Assembly: GCF_000010405.1 (NCBI RefSeq)
Contig: NC_009465.1
Span: forward strand, 806,001 to 870,000
DNA from: Candidatus Vesicomyosocius okutanii
Lineage (GTDB): Bacteria; Pseudomonadota; Gammaproteobacteria; PS1; Pseudothioglobaceae
Direction of reading: 5' to 3'
Length of the DNA: 64,000 bases
Made by a program: the position numbers and the translations under genes. Within the stretch, counting starts at the first letter, position 1, and the number at the start of each line of letters is the position of its first letter. This document shows, in pieces, positions 9,220 through 18,893 of this stretch. Below the pieces are notes generated by a model. The model made no database searches. It was not told the DNA's origin and saw only the letters and a list, made by a program, of their open reading frames with translations.

Positions 9220-10173
9220 ATGCCAGATATTCTACTACCAATTATTGCTTTGTTATCAGGATTTACACTTTTAATTTGGAGTGCAGATAAATTTACTGAA
9301 AATGGGGTAAAAATTGCTAATATTTTTAGAATATCGCCCTTTATTATTGGGATAATCATATTAGGGTTTGGCACTAGTATACCTGAAATATTAGTATCGA
9401 CACTTGCCGCTATAAAAGGTAATACAGGGCTTAGTATTGGCAATGCAATTGGTTCTAATATTTCTAATATTTCCCTAATATTAGGTATTAGCGCAATTAT
9501 TTCCCCAATTAACGTGCAATGGAAGATCTTAAAGAAAGAATGGTTATTTTTAATGATTACTACACTTTGTGCAGGACTTTTGTTATGGGATTATCGCCTT
9601 GATTTCAAAGATGGTTTGATTTTATTATCTTTATTGGTTTTATTTTTTGCTTATATCTTTAAACAAGCAAAAAATAAAACACATCATAATTTTAATGAAG
9701 TTAAACATAATACCAATAAGGATCAAATTAAAAAAACTAAGATAATTCTAATTATAAGCTTAACGATTTTGGTCTCTAGCGCAGAACTTGTAGCTTGGGG
9801 TGGTATAGAAGTAGCTAAAATATTTGGTATTTCAGATCTTATTATTGGGCTCAGCATTATAGCTCTAGGAACTAGCTTACCAGAACTGGCAGTATCAATC
9901 TCAAGCGTTTTGAAAAAACAATATACAATGGTGGTTGGCAATGTAATCGGCTCTAACATATTTAACATTATTGCTGTATTAGCTATACCGGGATTAATCC
10001 ACCCATCAGATGTACCAATTGAAGTTATAAATAGAGACTATCCAGTCATGTTATTATTGACTATATTATTGTTTGTTGTTTCTTACAAGTTTAACAAAAA
10101 ACATATTATTAATCGCTTGGAAGGGTTTTTTCTTATTGGGATATTTAGTCTTTATATGTGGCAATTATTATGA
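9220..10173 (+). CDS. yrbG: Calcium/sodium antiporter (YrbG-type CaCA family)
   Basis: Inner-membrane cation exchanger with the two inverted alpha repeats of the CaCA family: GFGTSIPEILVSTLAAI (about residues 48-64) and ALGTSLPELAVSIS (about 209-222). Each contains the ion-binding Glu. About ten membrane segments are split by a hydrophilic loop near residues 150-170. The 317-residue length is typical of YrbG. Its stop overlaps the tsaE start (ATGA), so the two genes are coupled. Confidence 0.9.
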   Translation: MPDILLPIIALLSGFTLLIWSADKFTENGVKIANIFRISPFIIGIIILGFGTSIPEILVSTLAAIKGNTGLSIGNAIGSNISNISLILGISAIISPINVQWKILKKEWLFLMITTLCAGLLLWDYRLDFKDGLILLSLLVLFFAYIFKQAKNKTHHNFNEVKHNTNKDQIKKTKIILIISLTILVSSAELVAWGGIEVAKIFGISDLIIGLSIIALGTSLPELAVSISSVLKKQYTMVVGNVIGSNIFNIIAVLAIPGLIHPSDVPIEVINRDYPVMLLLTILLFVVSYKFNKKHIINRLEGFFLIGIFSLYMWQLL

Positions 10174-10625
10174 AATTAACTCTTCACAATGAGTCTGATA
10201 CTTATGAATTTGCACATCAATTAGCTCAGTGCACTCAATTAGTTAATAGTTGCATTGTTATTTATTTAGAAGGTGATTTAGGAGTTGGGAAAACTACATT
10301 TGCTAGGGGTTTTATCCAGTTCTATGGATTTGATCAAGTTAAAAGTCCTACCTATTCTCTTGTAGAAAGCTATATCAATGATAAAGTCAATATTCACCAC
10401 TTTGATTGTTATCGATTAGGCGATGCACAAGAATTAGAATATATTGGTATTAGAGAATATTTAGCACCTGGTCATATTCAGTTGATTGAATGGGCAGAAT
10501 TAGGTAAAGGCATGATTGCGCCAACAGATATGATAATTAGAATAACTGATCATTTGGATAAGCATGAACTACAAATAACAACTCATACACAAGTTGGTAA
10601 TCAACTACTTGCATGTATCAACTGA
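10170..10625 (+). CDS. tsaE: tRNA threonylcarbamoyladenosine biosynthesis ATPase TsaE
   Basis: P-loop ATPase that works with TsaB and TsaD to make t6A37 in ANN-decoding tRNAs. The P-loop is GDLGVGKTTFARG (about residues 36-48), followed by SPTYSLVESY and HFDCYRLG, both hallmarks of TsaE/YjeE. I use the ATG at 10170, which overlaps the antiporter stop by four bases (ATGA), giving 151 residues; a GTG four codons earlier is possible. amiB and mutL, often next in gammaproteobacteria, are absent; 570 bases without a gene follow. Confidence 0.93.
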   Translation: MKLTLHNESDTYEFAHQLAQCTQLVNSCIVIYLEGDLGVGKTTFARGFIQFYGFDQVKSPTYSLVESYINDKVNIHHFDCYRLGDAQELEYIGIREYLAPGHIQLIEWAELGKGMIAPTDMIIRITDHLDKHELQITTHTQVGNQLLACIN

Positions 10626-11195
10626 TAAAAACTTTTTCCAGTAAAATATATTTATCTTTGTTACAAACAATAGAACCATATTGTTTATTAAATAGTACCT
10701 GAATAAACTAAAACTATAATTGATATGAAACTAAGTGTTAAATTTTCAATTAATACACAAAATAAATCAATCATACTTCACCATTTATTTCAATTTATAC
10801 TAATTCAAGAACTATAGATGTTCTAGTTTAGATCTTATCAAAGCATGATAATTCAACTAAATTTACTAATTGATATTAAAAAGGAATTAATTAAAAATGG
10901 CCAACATTTGAATAAAATTTTATATAATTACTCTAGAAAAAATAAGGATATCCATAGACAGAAATTAGAATTTTAAGATACGCTAAATAAAACTAACTCT
11001 TTACATAAAAACCACAAAAAAGAAGATTCTATTATTTTAATAATGCCATAAACTTCCTCTGTGTTAGCTAGAACTACATTTATTTTTAATCTTTAAAATA
11101 AATAATAACTTAAAATCCAAAAGAACAAGATAATATTGCTAACACAATTTATTATTATGGGTATTTTAAATTATTACAAGTAAAACTTAAACAAG
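10626..11195. other. AT-rich region without a recognisable gene
   Basis: There are 570 bases between tsaE and the end of dsrR with stops in every frame. No tRNA or clear terminator is seen. Given common gammaproteobacterial gene order (tsaE followed by an amidase gene and mutL), this could be the remains of a lost gene, but I find no amidase motif to support that. Confidence 0.35.
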
Positions 11196-11537
11196 TTATT
11201 TTTTATTTAATTTATCAGGCGCACATTCCTTTTCTGGTGGCTCATAATTTGGATCGTTTGGGTTCATAAACACAAAATGATAATCGCTGTTTTTATCTAT
11301 CTGATCAAAATCTACCACCATACCTTCAAGTAATATTTTTTGTTCATAAGCAAAAATATACTCAATACCATTAGATTCAAGGTGAATATCACTATCATTA
11401 CGATCATCAAAACCCATAAAATATTGGAACCCATCATTAGTTTTATCGACAGAAAAACGAATCAATAATCCTTTGTTTTCTGGATTATGAGTTGATAAAA
11501 TAATCTCATCCGACGCTTTTTTTGTAATTATAATCAT
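11196..11537 (-). CDS. dsrR: DsrR, IscA-like protein lacking the Fe-S cysteines
   Basis: 113-residue protein at the end of the dsr operon with the A-type carrier fold: ITKKASDEI at the start, then GLLIRFSVDKTNDGFQYFMGF. Of the three cysteines that ligate Fe-S in IscA/HesB proteins none is at its expected place; the only Cys is near residue 106 in a charged tail. This matches DsrR of purple sulfur bacteria, which is needed for normal Dsr protein production but binds no cluster. Its start overlaps the dsrN stop by four bases (ATGA). Confidence 0.85.
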   Translation of the reverse strand: MIIITKKASDEIILSTHNPENKGLLIRFSVDKTNDGFQYFMGFDDRNDSDIHLESNGIEYIFAYEQKILLEGMVVDFDQIDKNSDYHFVFMNPNDPNYEPPEKECAPDKLNKK

Positions 11538-12910
11538 AATTCCTGTTTTTTAACCTTATTTATAAAATTCACAAATTGTATAACCCATGCATTATTCGCT
11601 ACATTATGCAAATGTGTGTACGAAGCCAAAAGATTATACTTCATAATACCATCAAACTTATTATTCACACCTACACCGCGCAAAACATTAAAAGCATAGC
11701 GTGTATTAGAACTAATATTTTTAAGCTTTGAGTAGTGAAATTCATGTGCGTAAATATGCTTAGATACTCCAGCCCAACAATGCTTATCGGTTGGTTCTAA
11801 CTCAACATAACCTCTACCAACAGGCTTAGACATCATATAAGTATCTGCATCAATTACACCCATCATTGAATAGGTTTTTTTATTATGAGTAATGCTATTG
11901 GTTAAATACATTAAACCACCACATTCTACATACGTTGGTAAGTCTTGTTCTATTTTAGTTTTAATATCTACTAATAAGGATTGATTAGCATTTAACGCTT
12001 CAAGTTGCATTTCTGGAAAACCACCACCGATAAACAATCCATCACATATTGGCAAATTATTATCTTTAAGTGTATCAAAATATTTTATTTTAACGCCTAA
12101 TGATTCAAATTTATCCAAATCATCTTGATAATAAAAATTAAACACAGCATCTTTAGCAATAGCTATAATGATTTTTTCCTTAATTGTATTGATATTTGTA
12201 TATGTGTTAATAATTTTCTTATTGGATTTAATACAATTAAAATCTACTAATGTATTAAGATCAACTTGATCAGTAATAATATTGGTAACTTTTTTGATAA
12301 AAGTTTGCGATTGTGGTGTTTCGTTAACAGGTATTAAGCCTAGATGACGTTCATCAATTATTAATGCTTTAGAACGACGTATACAGCCCAACACAGGGAT
12401 ATCAGTATAGTAATTAATAGCTTGTATCAATTTTGATTCATGACGCTCACTAGCTACTTTATTTAAGATAACACCAGCAATATTTATCTCTTTATCAAAC
12501 ACTTGATAACCACTAAGCAGTGGTGCAACGCCACGGGTAATACCTGTACTGTCAATCACTAATATCACAGGAGTCATTAATAATTTAGCAAGATCGGCGT
12601 TAGCATCACCACCAGCAACACTCATACCATCAAACAAACCTTTATTTCCTTCAATAATATCAATATCACTATTTAAACTTTGATTTTGATACAACTGGAT
12701 AATTTCATTATCAGTCATGTTATAAAAATCTAGATTATAACAAGGATTTCCACTGGCTTTAGAAAGCCAAATAGGATCAATATAATCAGGACCTTTTTTA
12801 AAAGTCTGAACATTTAAAGATTTTTGTTTAAATGCAGCACATAATCCTAAACTAATAACAGTTTTTCCTGATGATTTATGAGCAGCAGATAGATAAAACG
12901 ATAAGGGCAT
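11534..12910 (-). CDS. dsrN: DsrN, siroheme (CbiA/CobB-type) amidase
   Basis: Glutamine-dependent amidotransferase related to cobyrinic acid a,c-diamide synthase. In sulfur oxidizers DsrN makes the amidated siroheme used by DsrAB. The N-terminal half is a P-loop dethiobiotin-synthetase-like domain (AAHKSSGKTVISLG, about residues 9-22). The C-terminal half is a class I glutaminase with the nucleophile in VECGGLMYL (about residue 328) and a downstream HEFHYS. Length 458 fits the family. No cobalamin genes are nearby, which supports DsrN over CbiA. Confidence 0.92.
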   Translation of the reverse strand: MPLSFYLSAAHKSSGKTVISLGLCAAFKQKSLNVQTFKKGPDYIDPIWLSKASGNPCYNLDFYNMTDNEIIQLYQNQSLNSDIDIIEGNKGLFDGMSVAGGDANADLAKLLMTPVILVIDSTGITRGVAPLLSGYQVFDKEINIAGVILNKVASERHESKLIQAINYYTDIPVLGCIRRSKALIIDERHLGLIPVNETPQSQTFIKKVTNIITDQVDLNTLVDFNCIKSNKKIINTYTNINTIKEKIIIAIAKDAVFNFYYQDDLDKFESLGVKIKYFDTLKDNNLPICDGLFIGGGFPEMQLEALNANQSLLVDIKTKIEQDLPTYVECGGLMYLTNSITHNKKTYSMMGVIDADTYMMSKPVGRGYVELEPTDKHCWAGVSKHIYAHEFHYSKLKNISSNTRYAFNVLRGVGVNNKFDGIMKYNLLASYTHLHNVANNAWVIQFVNFINKVKKQEL

Positions 12911-12937
12911 TAATATCTACTTAATTTTAATATAAAA

Positions 12938-14140
12938 TCATCTTTTATAATATAAATCAGCCAAATCATCTTCCAAACTCTCCGGTAAGAATGCTAAAAA
13001 TTTAACTAAAAATGTAACTATAATGATTGCTAAAGCAATACCACCAATACCAAGAAATACTTCTGGTAATGAAACTAAATATTGAGCAATATCGCCATAA
13101 CCCTCCAAAACCTCCTTACCTGGAAATAACTCCATTGGATAAGCCTGACCCCCAATGATAATAACATATAACTGAATAAACCCCCCAATAATAATTAACA
13201 CAGAAGACAAACCTAACATTGAACGATCTCCTTTAGTAATAGGATGATAAATCAATACCATGGGTACAATACCACCCAAAATAATTTGACCATACCAAAA
13301 TAATTTTGTATAAATACCACCATCGAAAAGAATAAAGTTCTCAATACCAGTATTTTCTGCTAAGTACAAATTACCCAAATGATATACCGCTACAAAATAC
13401 ATAACTGCTGCAACAAACACACCCAAAAGATTTCTCAAACGATTTACTATAATATTTCCTAAAGGTCTATTAGTCCACTTATAGCTCGCCATTAAGATCA
13501 ATATGAAAGATGCCAACCCAAATGAAAAAGACATAATGATAAACATAGGAGCCATAATAACAGCATCATAAGCTTGTCTAGCAACTAAAAACCCAAAAAT
13601 AGAGCCTGTTCCTGTAGTTAAAATTAAACGCCAACTAAAAGCAACTAAACCCACTTTATGACTAAATTTATTCATGCGACGCTCAAACATCATCCATAAA
13701 TAAATAGCAACTACTACAAAGAAGCCATTATATAAAATAATATTCCAAGCAAAAATTGATTTAAAATTATATTCAGTCATTGCAACAATCAAACGATCTA
13801 TACGCCCTAAATCAAGAACTAATACCATTAACCCCCCGGCTAATAATGATAACGCAACTAAACCAGACAAACGTGATAATGGTTTATATAACTTCTTATT
13901 AAACACAGAAGAAATTGAAGCCACGTTTAATGCACCACTCGCTGCTACTATCAAAAACAAAGCAAAAACATGTGGCATACCCCATACAATACGATTATTC
14001 ATACCAGTCACAAAATGACCATGATGCTCCACATAGTACACACTACCCAGTGCAGCCAAAATTAAAATCCCCAGTCCTGTAATTAAAATATAAAATCCTA
14101 GGCTTTTTCCTTCAATTTGCTCAAAACGAATATTACTCAT
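12938..14140 (-). CDS. dsrP: DsrP, NrfD-family membrane subunit of DsrMKJOP
   Basis: Quinone-interacting integral membrane subunit of the DsrMKJOP complex. The 400-residue sequence has about ten hydrophobic segments spread over its length, as in NrfD/PsrC/HybB proteins, and a short charged C-terminal tail. It follows dsrO, its ferredoxin-like partner, after 25 bases and precedes dsrN. No cofactor motif is expected for this subunit. Confidence 0.92.
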   Translation of the reverse strand: MSNIRFEQIEGKSLGFYILITGLGILILAALGSVYYVEHHGHFVTGMNNRIVWGMPHVFALFLIVAASGALNVASISSVFNKKLYKPLSRLSGLVALSLLAGGLMVLVLDLGRIDRLIVAMTEYNFKSIFAWNIILYNGFFVVVAIYLWMMFERRMNKFSHKVGLVAFSWRLILTTGTGSIFGFLVARQAYDAVIMAPMFIIMSFSFGLASFILILMASYKWTNRPLGNIIVNRLRNLLGVFVAAVMYFVAVYHLGNLYLAENTGIENFILFDGGIYTKLFWYGQIILGGIVPMVLIYHPITKGDRSMLGLSSVLIIIGGFIQLYVIIIGGQAYPMELFPGKEVLEGYGDIAQYLVSLPEVFLGIGGIALAIIIVTFLVKFLAFLPESLEDDLADLYYKR

Positions 14141-14165
14141 AAAATTCCAAAATTAAATTCATTAT

Positions 14166-14897
14166 TTAAATACCACTATAGCGTACGCCAGTATTTAGAT
14201 TAAGATCTGCCCTGATTTGTGAAGATTGAACTATTTTCAAGGTTTGGTTTATTTGGCTTGATTCATCATACAAATTACCAAAAATGACAGCTTCGCTATT
14301 AACACTCTCAACACAAGCAGGTGTTTCGCCTTTGTCAACCTTGTGTACACACATCGTACAAGCTTCAACTGTACCTTTACCCCGAGGCATATGTTCTTTC
14401 TGATTATTTAGTGTTTCATGTACAAATGAACGTGCGTCATATGGACAAGCCATCATACAATAACGACAACCAATACATAAATGCTTATCTACCAACACAA
14501 TTCCATCTTCACGTTTCATAGAGGCATTTGTTGGACAAACATCAACACAAGGCGGTTCTTCACAATGCTGACACATAAGTGCAAGATTACTTACTTTATT
14601 AGTCGCTTTATCTTTAATCTTTAGTTTTTTAATCCAACCTGGTTTTTGACTAGACGTTGAGCGTATCTCAGTACCCCAACCTTGTTCTTGTTGACAAGCA
14701 TTAACCATGCCATCAATATCAGTCTCAGTTAACTTATTGGTATCAATCAACAAGCCCCAACGCTTTTTATTGGTAACAGGTGTTTCACTGACACTAGCAA
14801 ATGTGGTAAGTGTAATACCACTAGCAACTATAGCAACCCCTGTTGTTGTTGCATTCATAATTTTAATAAAATCTCGACGATTTAATGCTTTATTCAT
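14166..14897 (-). CDS. dsrO: DsrO, periplasmic ferredoxin-like Fe-S subunit of DsrMKJOP
   Basis: Electron-transfer subunit with several [4Fe-4S] clusters. The N-terminus carries a Tat signal (NRRDFIKIM followed by a hydrophobic stretch), so it is exported folded. Cysteine clusters include CQHCEEPPCVDVCP, CIGCRYCMMACPYD and CTMCVHK. I use the ATG at 14897, which overlaps the dsrJ stop as ATGA and starts just before the twin arginines; a longer in-frame start adds 14 residues that would precede the signal. It gives 243 residues. Confidence 0.93.
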   Translation of the reverse strand: MNKALNRRDFIKIMNATTTGVAIVASGITLTTFASVSETPVTNKKRWGLLIDTNKLTETDIDGMVNACQQEQGWGTEIRSTSSQKPGWIKKLKIKDKATNKVSNLALMCQHCEEPPCVDVCPTNASMKREDGIVLVDKHLCIGCRYCMMACPYDARSFVHETLNNQKEHMPRGKGTVEACTMCVHKVDKGETPACVESVNSEAVIFGNLYDESSQINQTLKIVQSSQIRADLNLNTGVRYSGI

Positions 14898-15277
14898 AAT
14901 AAATCTTCCCTTAGAACCGTACGATGACAACTGAAACAATCAAAACTAACACCGACTTTCTTATGACAATCTGAACAGAATTGACCTTGCTTATCAACTG
15001 AATAATATTGGTTGTTTATCTTATTCTTATTAGCATGACACGACACACAACCTTTTAAAGAATATTCATTTGTTCGTATACCTTGACGTAAGGTTTTATC
15101 ACGTTTATGACGTAAGAATTCAGGATGCATTTTTCGAATAATTGAAGGACTTTCATGAAATACTTTACCGGACGCTTTAATAGAACTAGCTTGCTCACCA
15201 AGATTAGCATATTCGTCAATATACGCAAATACACTACTTACCAACAAACTTAAAAAAACAACCAAAAAACGATTCAT
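14894..15277 (-). CDS. dsrJ: DsrJ, triheme periplasmic cytochrome c
   Basis: Small exported cytochrome of the DsrMKJOP complex. A Sec signal (about residues 1-18, ending VFA) is followed by three heme c sites: CVSCH, CSDCH and CFSCH, all in the last 60 residues. At 127 residues it is the usual length. It lies between dsrL and dsrO and its last four bases overlap the dsrO start. Confidence 0.95.
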   Translation of the reverse strand: MNRFLVVFLSLLVSSVFAYIDEYANLGEQASSIKASGKVFHESPSIIRKMHPEFLRHKRDKTLRQGIRTNEYSLKGCVSCHANKNKINNQYYSVDKQGQFCSDCHKKVGVSFDCFSCHRTVLREDLL

Positions 15278-15306
15278 AATTTTTATCCAGCTTAGATTAA
15301 ATCGAA

Positions 15307-17271
15307 CTATTCACCAAGACCCATTTGTATATAACCAGTCGGACAAACATCAGCACAAATATGACAACCAATACACTTATTGTAATCAGTATCAACATAC
15401 CTACCTAACGTTGCTTTGTCTTTCTTAACTTTAAATACCGCATCTTGAGGGCAATACATAACACAGTTATCACATTCAAAACATAATCCACAAGACATAC
15501 AACGGGCTGCTTCTTTTTGCGCTTCCTTTTCAGTATAACCAATTAAACGCTCATTAAAATTACCTAATACGTTATCAACATCCACTAATTTGTGATTACG
15601 TTGATTATGTTGTTCATGATCAAAATGACCTAAGAACAATTCTGTATGTGGAATAATGGAAGCAAATGCTCGATCTTCATAATTATGCACGGCAAAATTA
15701 GCACTATCTGTTGCAGTTGCAACGTTAGAACCTGACTTATAAGATTCAGGAGCAAGGTCCCATTCTTTTAATTTCTCCATTAAATCAAAATAACTAACAT
15801 CAACCTTAGGGCGAGTATGCTGTTCGAAACCTGAAAGATAATCACCGATACTTTCGGCAACAACTGATGCTTGACCAATAGCAGTTGTCAATAAGTGCGG
15901 ACGAATCACATCACCACAAACAAAGAAACCTGGCTTATTAGGCACTTGATAATTCTTGTCTGCGTTAATAAATCCATGCTTATTAAAGAAAGAAATATCT
16001 ATACCTTCAGAATCAACACCTTGACCAATTGCAGAAACAATTAGTTCACACTCAATCTCAAACTCAGAACCTTTAATTGGTGTACTACCATCCTCTTCTA
16101 AACGAATCATGCGTAACGCAGTTGCACGACCATCTTTTCCTGTAATTACTTCAACAGGTTGTAATTGACCTTGAATTTCAACACCTTCACGAGTCGCATC
16201 ATCAATTTCTTCTTGTGCTGCCGGCATATTTACAACAGTAGAACGTGTTGTTAATAATACATCTGCGCCTAAGCGCTTAGAGGTATCAACCACATCATGC
16301 GTTGTATCACTAAAAATAATATGTTCAGGACGATCTTTCTCAGCAGCATTATTAATATTACCCAAACGACGTGCAACTGATACAACATCAATAGATGTAT
16401 CACCCCCGCCAATACAAATTACTTTACCTGTAATATGCTTTAAACGACCTTGGTTATACGCTTCAAGAAAGGCAATACCAGAAACACAATTTGTTGCCTT
16501 ACCGCCTGGAATAGGCAATGTACGACCACTCATAGCACCTATTGCAAATAAAACTGCATCAAACTTTTTTTCTAATTCATCAATAGTAACGTCAATACCA
16601 ACTTTAGTATTCATTCTAGTTTCAATACCTGTATTAATAATACGGTCAATCTCATAAGATAATACATCACGAGGCACACGATAATCAGGAATTCCGTACA
16701 TCATCATTCCACCTAGTTGGTCATATTTTTCAAATATAGTTACACTATGACCTTGACGACGTAATTTAAGTGCTGTTGTTAAACCGCCACAACCACCCCC
16801 GATAATAGCCACTTTTTTACCAGTATCTTTAGCATTAATTGTAAATGTATAACCCTCAACTTTTGCATTATCGCCAATAAACTGTTCAACCGCATTAATA
16901 CCAACTGTATTCTCAACTTCATTACGATTACAACCATCCTCACAAGGTGCTGGACAAACACGACCCATTATTGATGGAAATGGATTTGAATCTGTAGACC
17001 TTTGAAATGCATACTCTTGCCAAGATAGTTCACCAGAAGGCTTCTCCATACCCCGAACAATATCTAGCCATCCACGAACATTATGTCCTGAAGGACACGA
17101 ACCTTGACAAGGTGGCGTTTGGGTAACATAAGTAGGACACTTATGGGAAGTATCTTCTTTAAAAATCTTTTGACTCCATGGTACTGTTTTTTGTTCATCG
17201 CCATCATTCGTATATAATCTAAATGTATGGTTATCACTTTTAGTTGGCACACCATACGGGTTCTTTTGCAT
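15307..17271 (-). CDS. dsrL: DsrL, NAD(P)H:acceptor Fe-S flavoprotein of the rDsr pathway
   Basis: Cytoplasmic flavoprotein related to the glutamate synthase small subunit. In sulfur oxidizers it is essential and partners DsrAB to pass electrons to NAD(P)+. Visible parts: N-terminal cysteine motifs (TPPCQGSCPSGH, VCPAPCEDGC), an FAD Rossmann site IIGGGCGGLTTALKLRRQG (about residues 153-171), an NAD(P) site CIGGGDTSIDV (about 285-295), and a C-terminal diferredoxin region (CMSCGLCFECDNC and CIGCHICADVCP). At 654 residues it is full length. Its homologue gltD lies 6.6 kb upstream. Confidence 0.93.
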   Translation of the reverse strand: MQKNPYGVPTKSDNHTFRLYTNDGDEQKTVPWSQKIFKEDTSHKCPTYVTQTPPCQGSCPSGHNVRGWLDIVRGMEKPSGELSWQEYAFQRSTDSNPFPSIMGRVCPAPCEDGCNRNEVENTVGINAVEQFIGDNAKVEGYTFTINAKDTGKKVAIIGGGCGGLTTALKLRRQGHSVTIFEKYDQLGGMMMYGIPDYRVPRDVLSYEIDRIINTGIETRMNTKVGIDVTIDELEKKFDAVLFAIGAMSGRTLPIPGGKATNCVSGIAFLEAYNQGRLKHITGKVICIGGGDTSIDVVSVARRLGNINNAAEKDRPEHIIFSDTTHDVVDTSKRLGADVLLTTRSTVVNMPAAQEEIDDATREGVEIQGQLQPVEVITGKDGRATALRMIRLEEDGSTPIKGSEFEIECELIVSAIGQGVDSEGIDISFFNKHGFINADKNYQVPNKPGFFVCGDVIRPHLLTTAIGQASVVAESIGDYLSGFEQHTRPKVDVSYFDLMEKLKEWDLAPESYKSGSNVATATDSANFAVHNYEDRAFASIIPHTELFLGHFDHEQHNQRNHKLVDVDNVLGNFNERLIGYTEKEAQKEAARCMSCGLCFECDNCVMYCPQDAVFKVKKDKATLGRYVDTDYNKCIGCHICADVCPTGYIQMGLGE

Positions 17272-17326
17272 ATTAAATCTCCTTATATTCGTTTAAATTT
17301 ATTCTATTTCTACCATAATAAAATCA

Positions 17327-18892
17327 TCAGTCAACTTCTGATTTATCCTCCTGAACTTCTATTTTTCGCCTGTCCATAATAATCGCCTCACTTACTAATT
17401 GATGAACACTCACAATCATATATGGATCAAAATCAAATTTAGGAAGCACCTTAGAAAACTGCGACTTACAGATAGCGCAAATAGCAGCTAACGTATTCAC
17501 ACCATTGTCTTTTTCAACTGTTTTCAGTGCTTGCATTCTTGGCACTGCACCTTTTACACGAATTTCCATTAAATCATCTGTTAGTAAACCTCCACCACCG
17601 CCACAACAAAAAGTTGACTCTTTAATCGTGCTACGCTCCATATCAACATAATTATTACATACAGCTTTAATAACTTCACGTGGCAAAATAAATTGACCAC
17701 CTAAAATACCACCCATATTGGTTGCGCGTGCAACATTACACGAATCATGGAAAGTAACCGTACGATCATCATTAGCAGACTTATCAAATACTAATTTACC
17801 CCTTTGAATTAAATCATGAGTATATTCAATAATATGTTGTGGTTGAGGATAACGATGATCTAATTGGTCCTGTAATTTTTGACTAAATTCATCAGCAGCA
17901 CCTACACCTACACCCGACAAAGTATTCCAAAAACTATAAGCAACACGCCACGCATGTCCACACTCACCTACCATAACCCGTGACACTTCTAAATCAAGTG
18001 CTGCTTTACGAATACGTAAAGCAGCTTTACGCATGACATCATAAGAACCAATAAACATACCGAAGTTAGCCCCTTCAGAGGCGTATGAACTTAACGTCCA
18101 ACTCACTCCATCTTGATGGAATACCTTACCATAACCAATTAACCCATCGATATGAGGCTCAGCAAAAAAATCTGCTGATGGAGTAATTAATAAAATTTCA
18201 GCACCTTTTTGGTCTAATGGATATTTAACAGCAATTCCTCCTGTTTCTTCTTCAATTTCTTCCTCAAGATCAAGCAATGTATCACGCAAAGCTGGTTCAG
18301 GCAAACCTAAGTTATTACCAATCGTTAAAGCCTTACCTAAGATTTGATTACAATATTTTTGACCTATACCAACCACATCAAGCACCTCACGAGCTGCCAT
18401 TGAAATTTCAGCTGTATCAATACCGTATGGACAGAATACTGAACAACGACGACACTGTGAACATTGATGAAAATAGTTATACCAATCATCCAACATATCA
18501 TCGTCTAATTCCTTAGCACCTACCAACTTAGGGAAATATTTACCTGCAAAAGTAAAATGGCGACGATATACGCTTCTAAACAAATCTTGACGTGCAACCG
18601 GCATATTTTTTGGATCTGAAGAACCTAAAAAGTAATGACACTTATCAGTACAAGCACCGCATTTAACACATGAATCTAAAAATACTTGAACGGAGCGATA
18701 TTTAGACTTAAGCTCACCTATTTTATCAATAGCAACTTTCTGCCAATTATCTACTTTTTCACCAGGAAATCCTAATGGATTTTGAAATTCTTGTGCAGAT
18801 TTGAATGGTCCTTCGCCATCCATAACACCTTCTTTTAACTTAGGAGTTTCAAGATAAGTAGGTAATATTGGAATGTCAAATTCTTTTACCAT
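17327..18892 (-). CDS. dsrK: DsrK, HdrD-like Fe-S catalytic subunit of DsrMKJOP
   Basis: Cytoplasmic subunit predicted to act on the DsrC disulfide/thiol. Two ferredoxin-type clusters lie near the N-terminus (CVKCGACTDKCHYF and CSQCRRCSVFCPYG). CCG-type motifs follow (GECGHAWR, SCNVAR and CCGGGGGLL), which in HdrD-like proteins hold the catalytic noncubane cluster. I chose the ATG at 18892 because AAGGA sits 8 bases upstream; the ATG at 18901 has no spacing to it. It gives 521 residues. The start is one base past the dsrM stop, so the genes are coupled. Confidence 0.94.
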   Translation of the reverse strand: MVKEFDIPILPTYLETPKLKEGVMDGEGPFKSAQEFQNPLGFPGEKVDNWQKVAIDKIGELKSKYRSVQVFLDSCVKCGACTDKCHYFLGSSDPKNMPVARQDLFRSVYRRHFTFAGKYFPKLVGAKELDDDMLDDWYNYFHQCSQCRRCSVFCPYGIDTAEISMAAREVLDVVGIGQKYCNQILGKALTIGNNLGLPEPALRDTLLDLEEEIEEETGGIAVKYPLDQKGAEILLITPSADFFAEPHIDGLIGYGKVFHQDGVSWTLSSYASEGANFGMFIGSYDVMRKAALRIRKAALDLEVSRVMVGECGHAWRVAYSFWNTLSGVGVGAADEFSQKLQDQLDHRYPQPQHIIEYTHDLIQRGKLVFDKSANDDRTVTFHDSCNVARATNMGGILGGQFILPREVIKAVCNNYVDMERSTIKESTFCCGGGGGLLTDDLMEIRVKGAVPRMQALKTVEKDNGVNTLAAICAICKSQFSKVLPKFDFDPYMIVSVHQLVSEAIIMDRRKIEVQEDKSEVD

Positions 18893-18893
18893 A

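Noticed and set aside
10626-11195. amiB/mutL remnant after tsaE
   Set aside because: Gene order suggested it, but I could not see amidase or MutL motifs in any frame, so only an unassigned region is reported.
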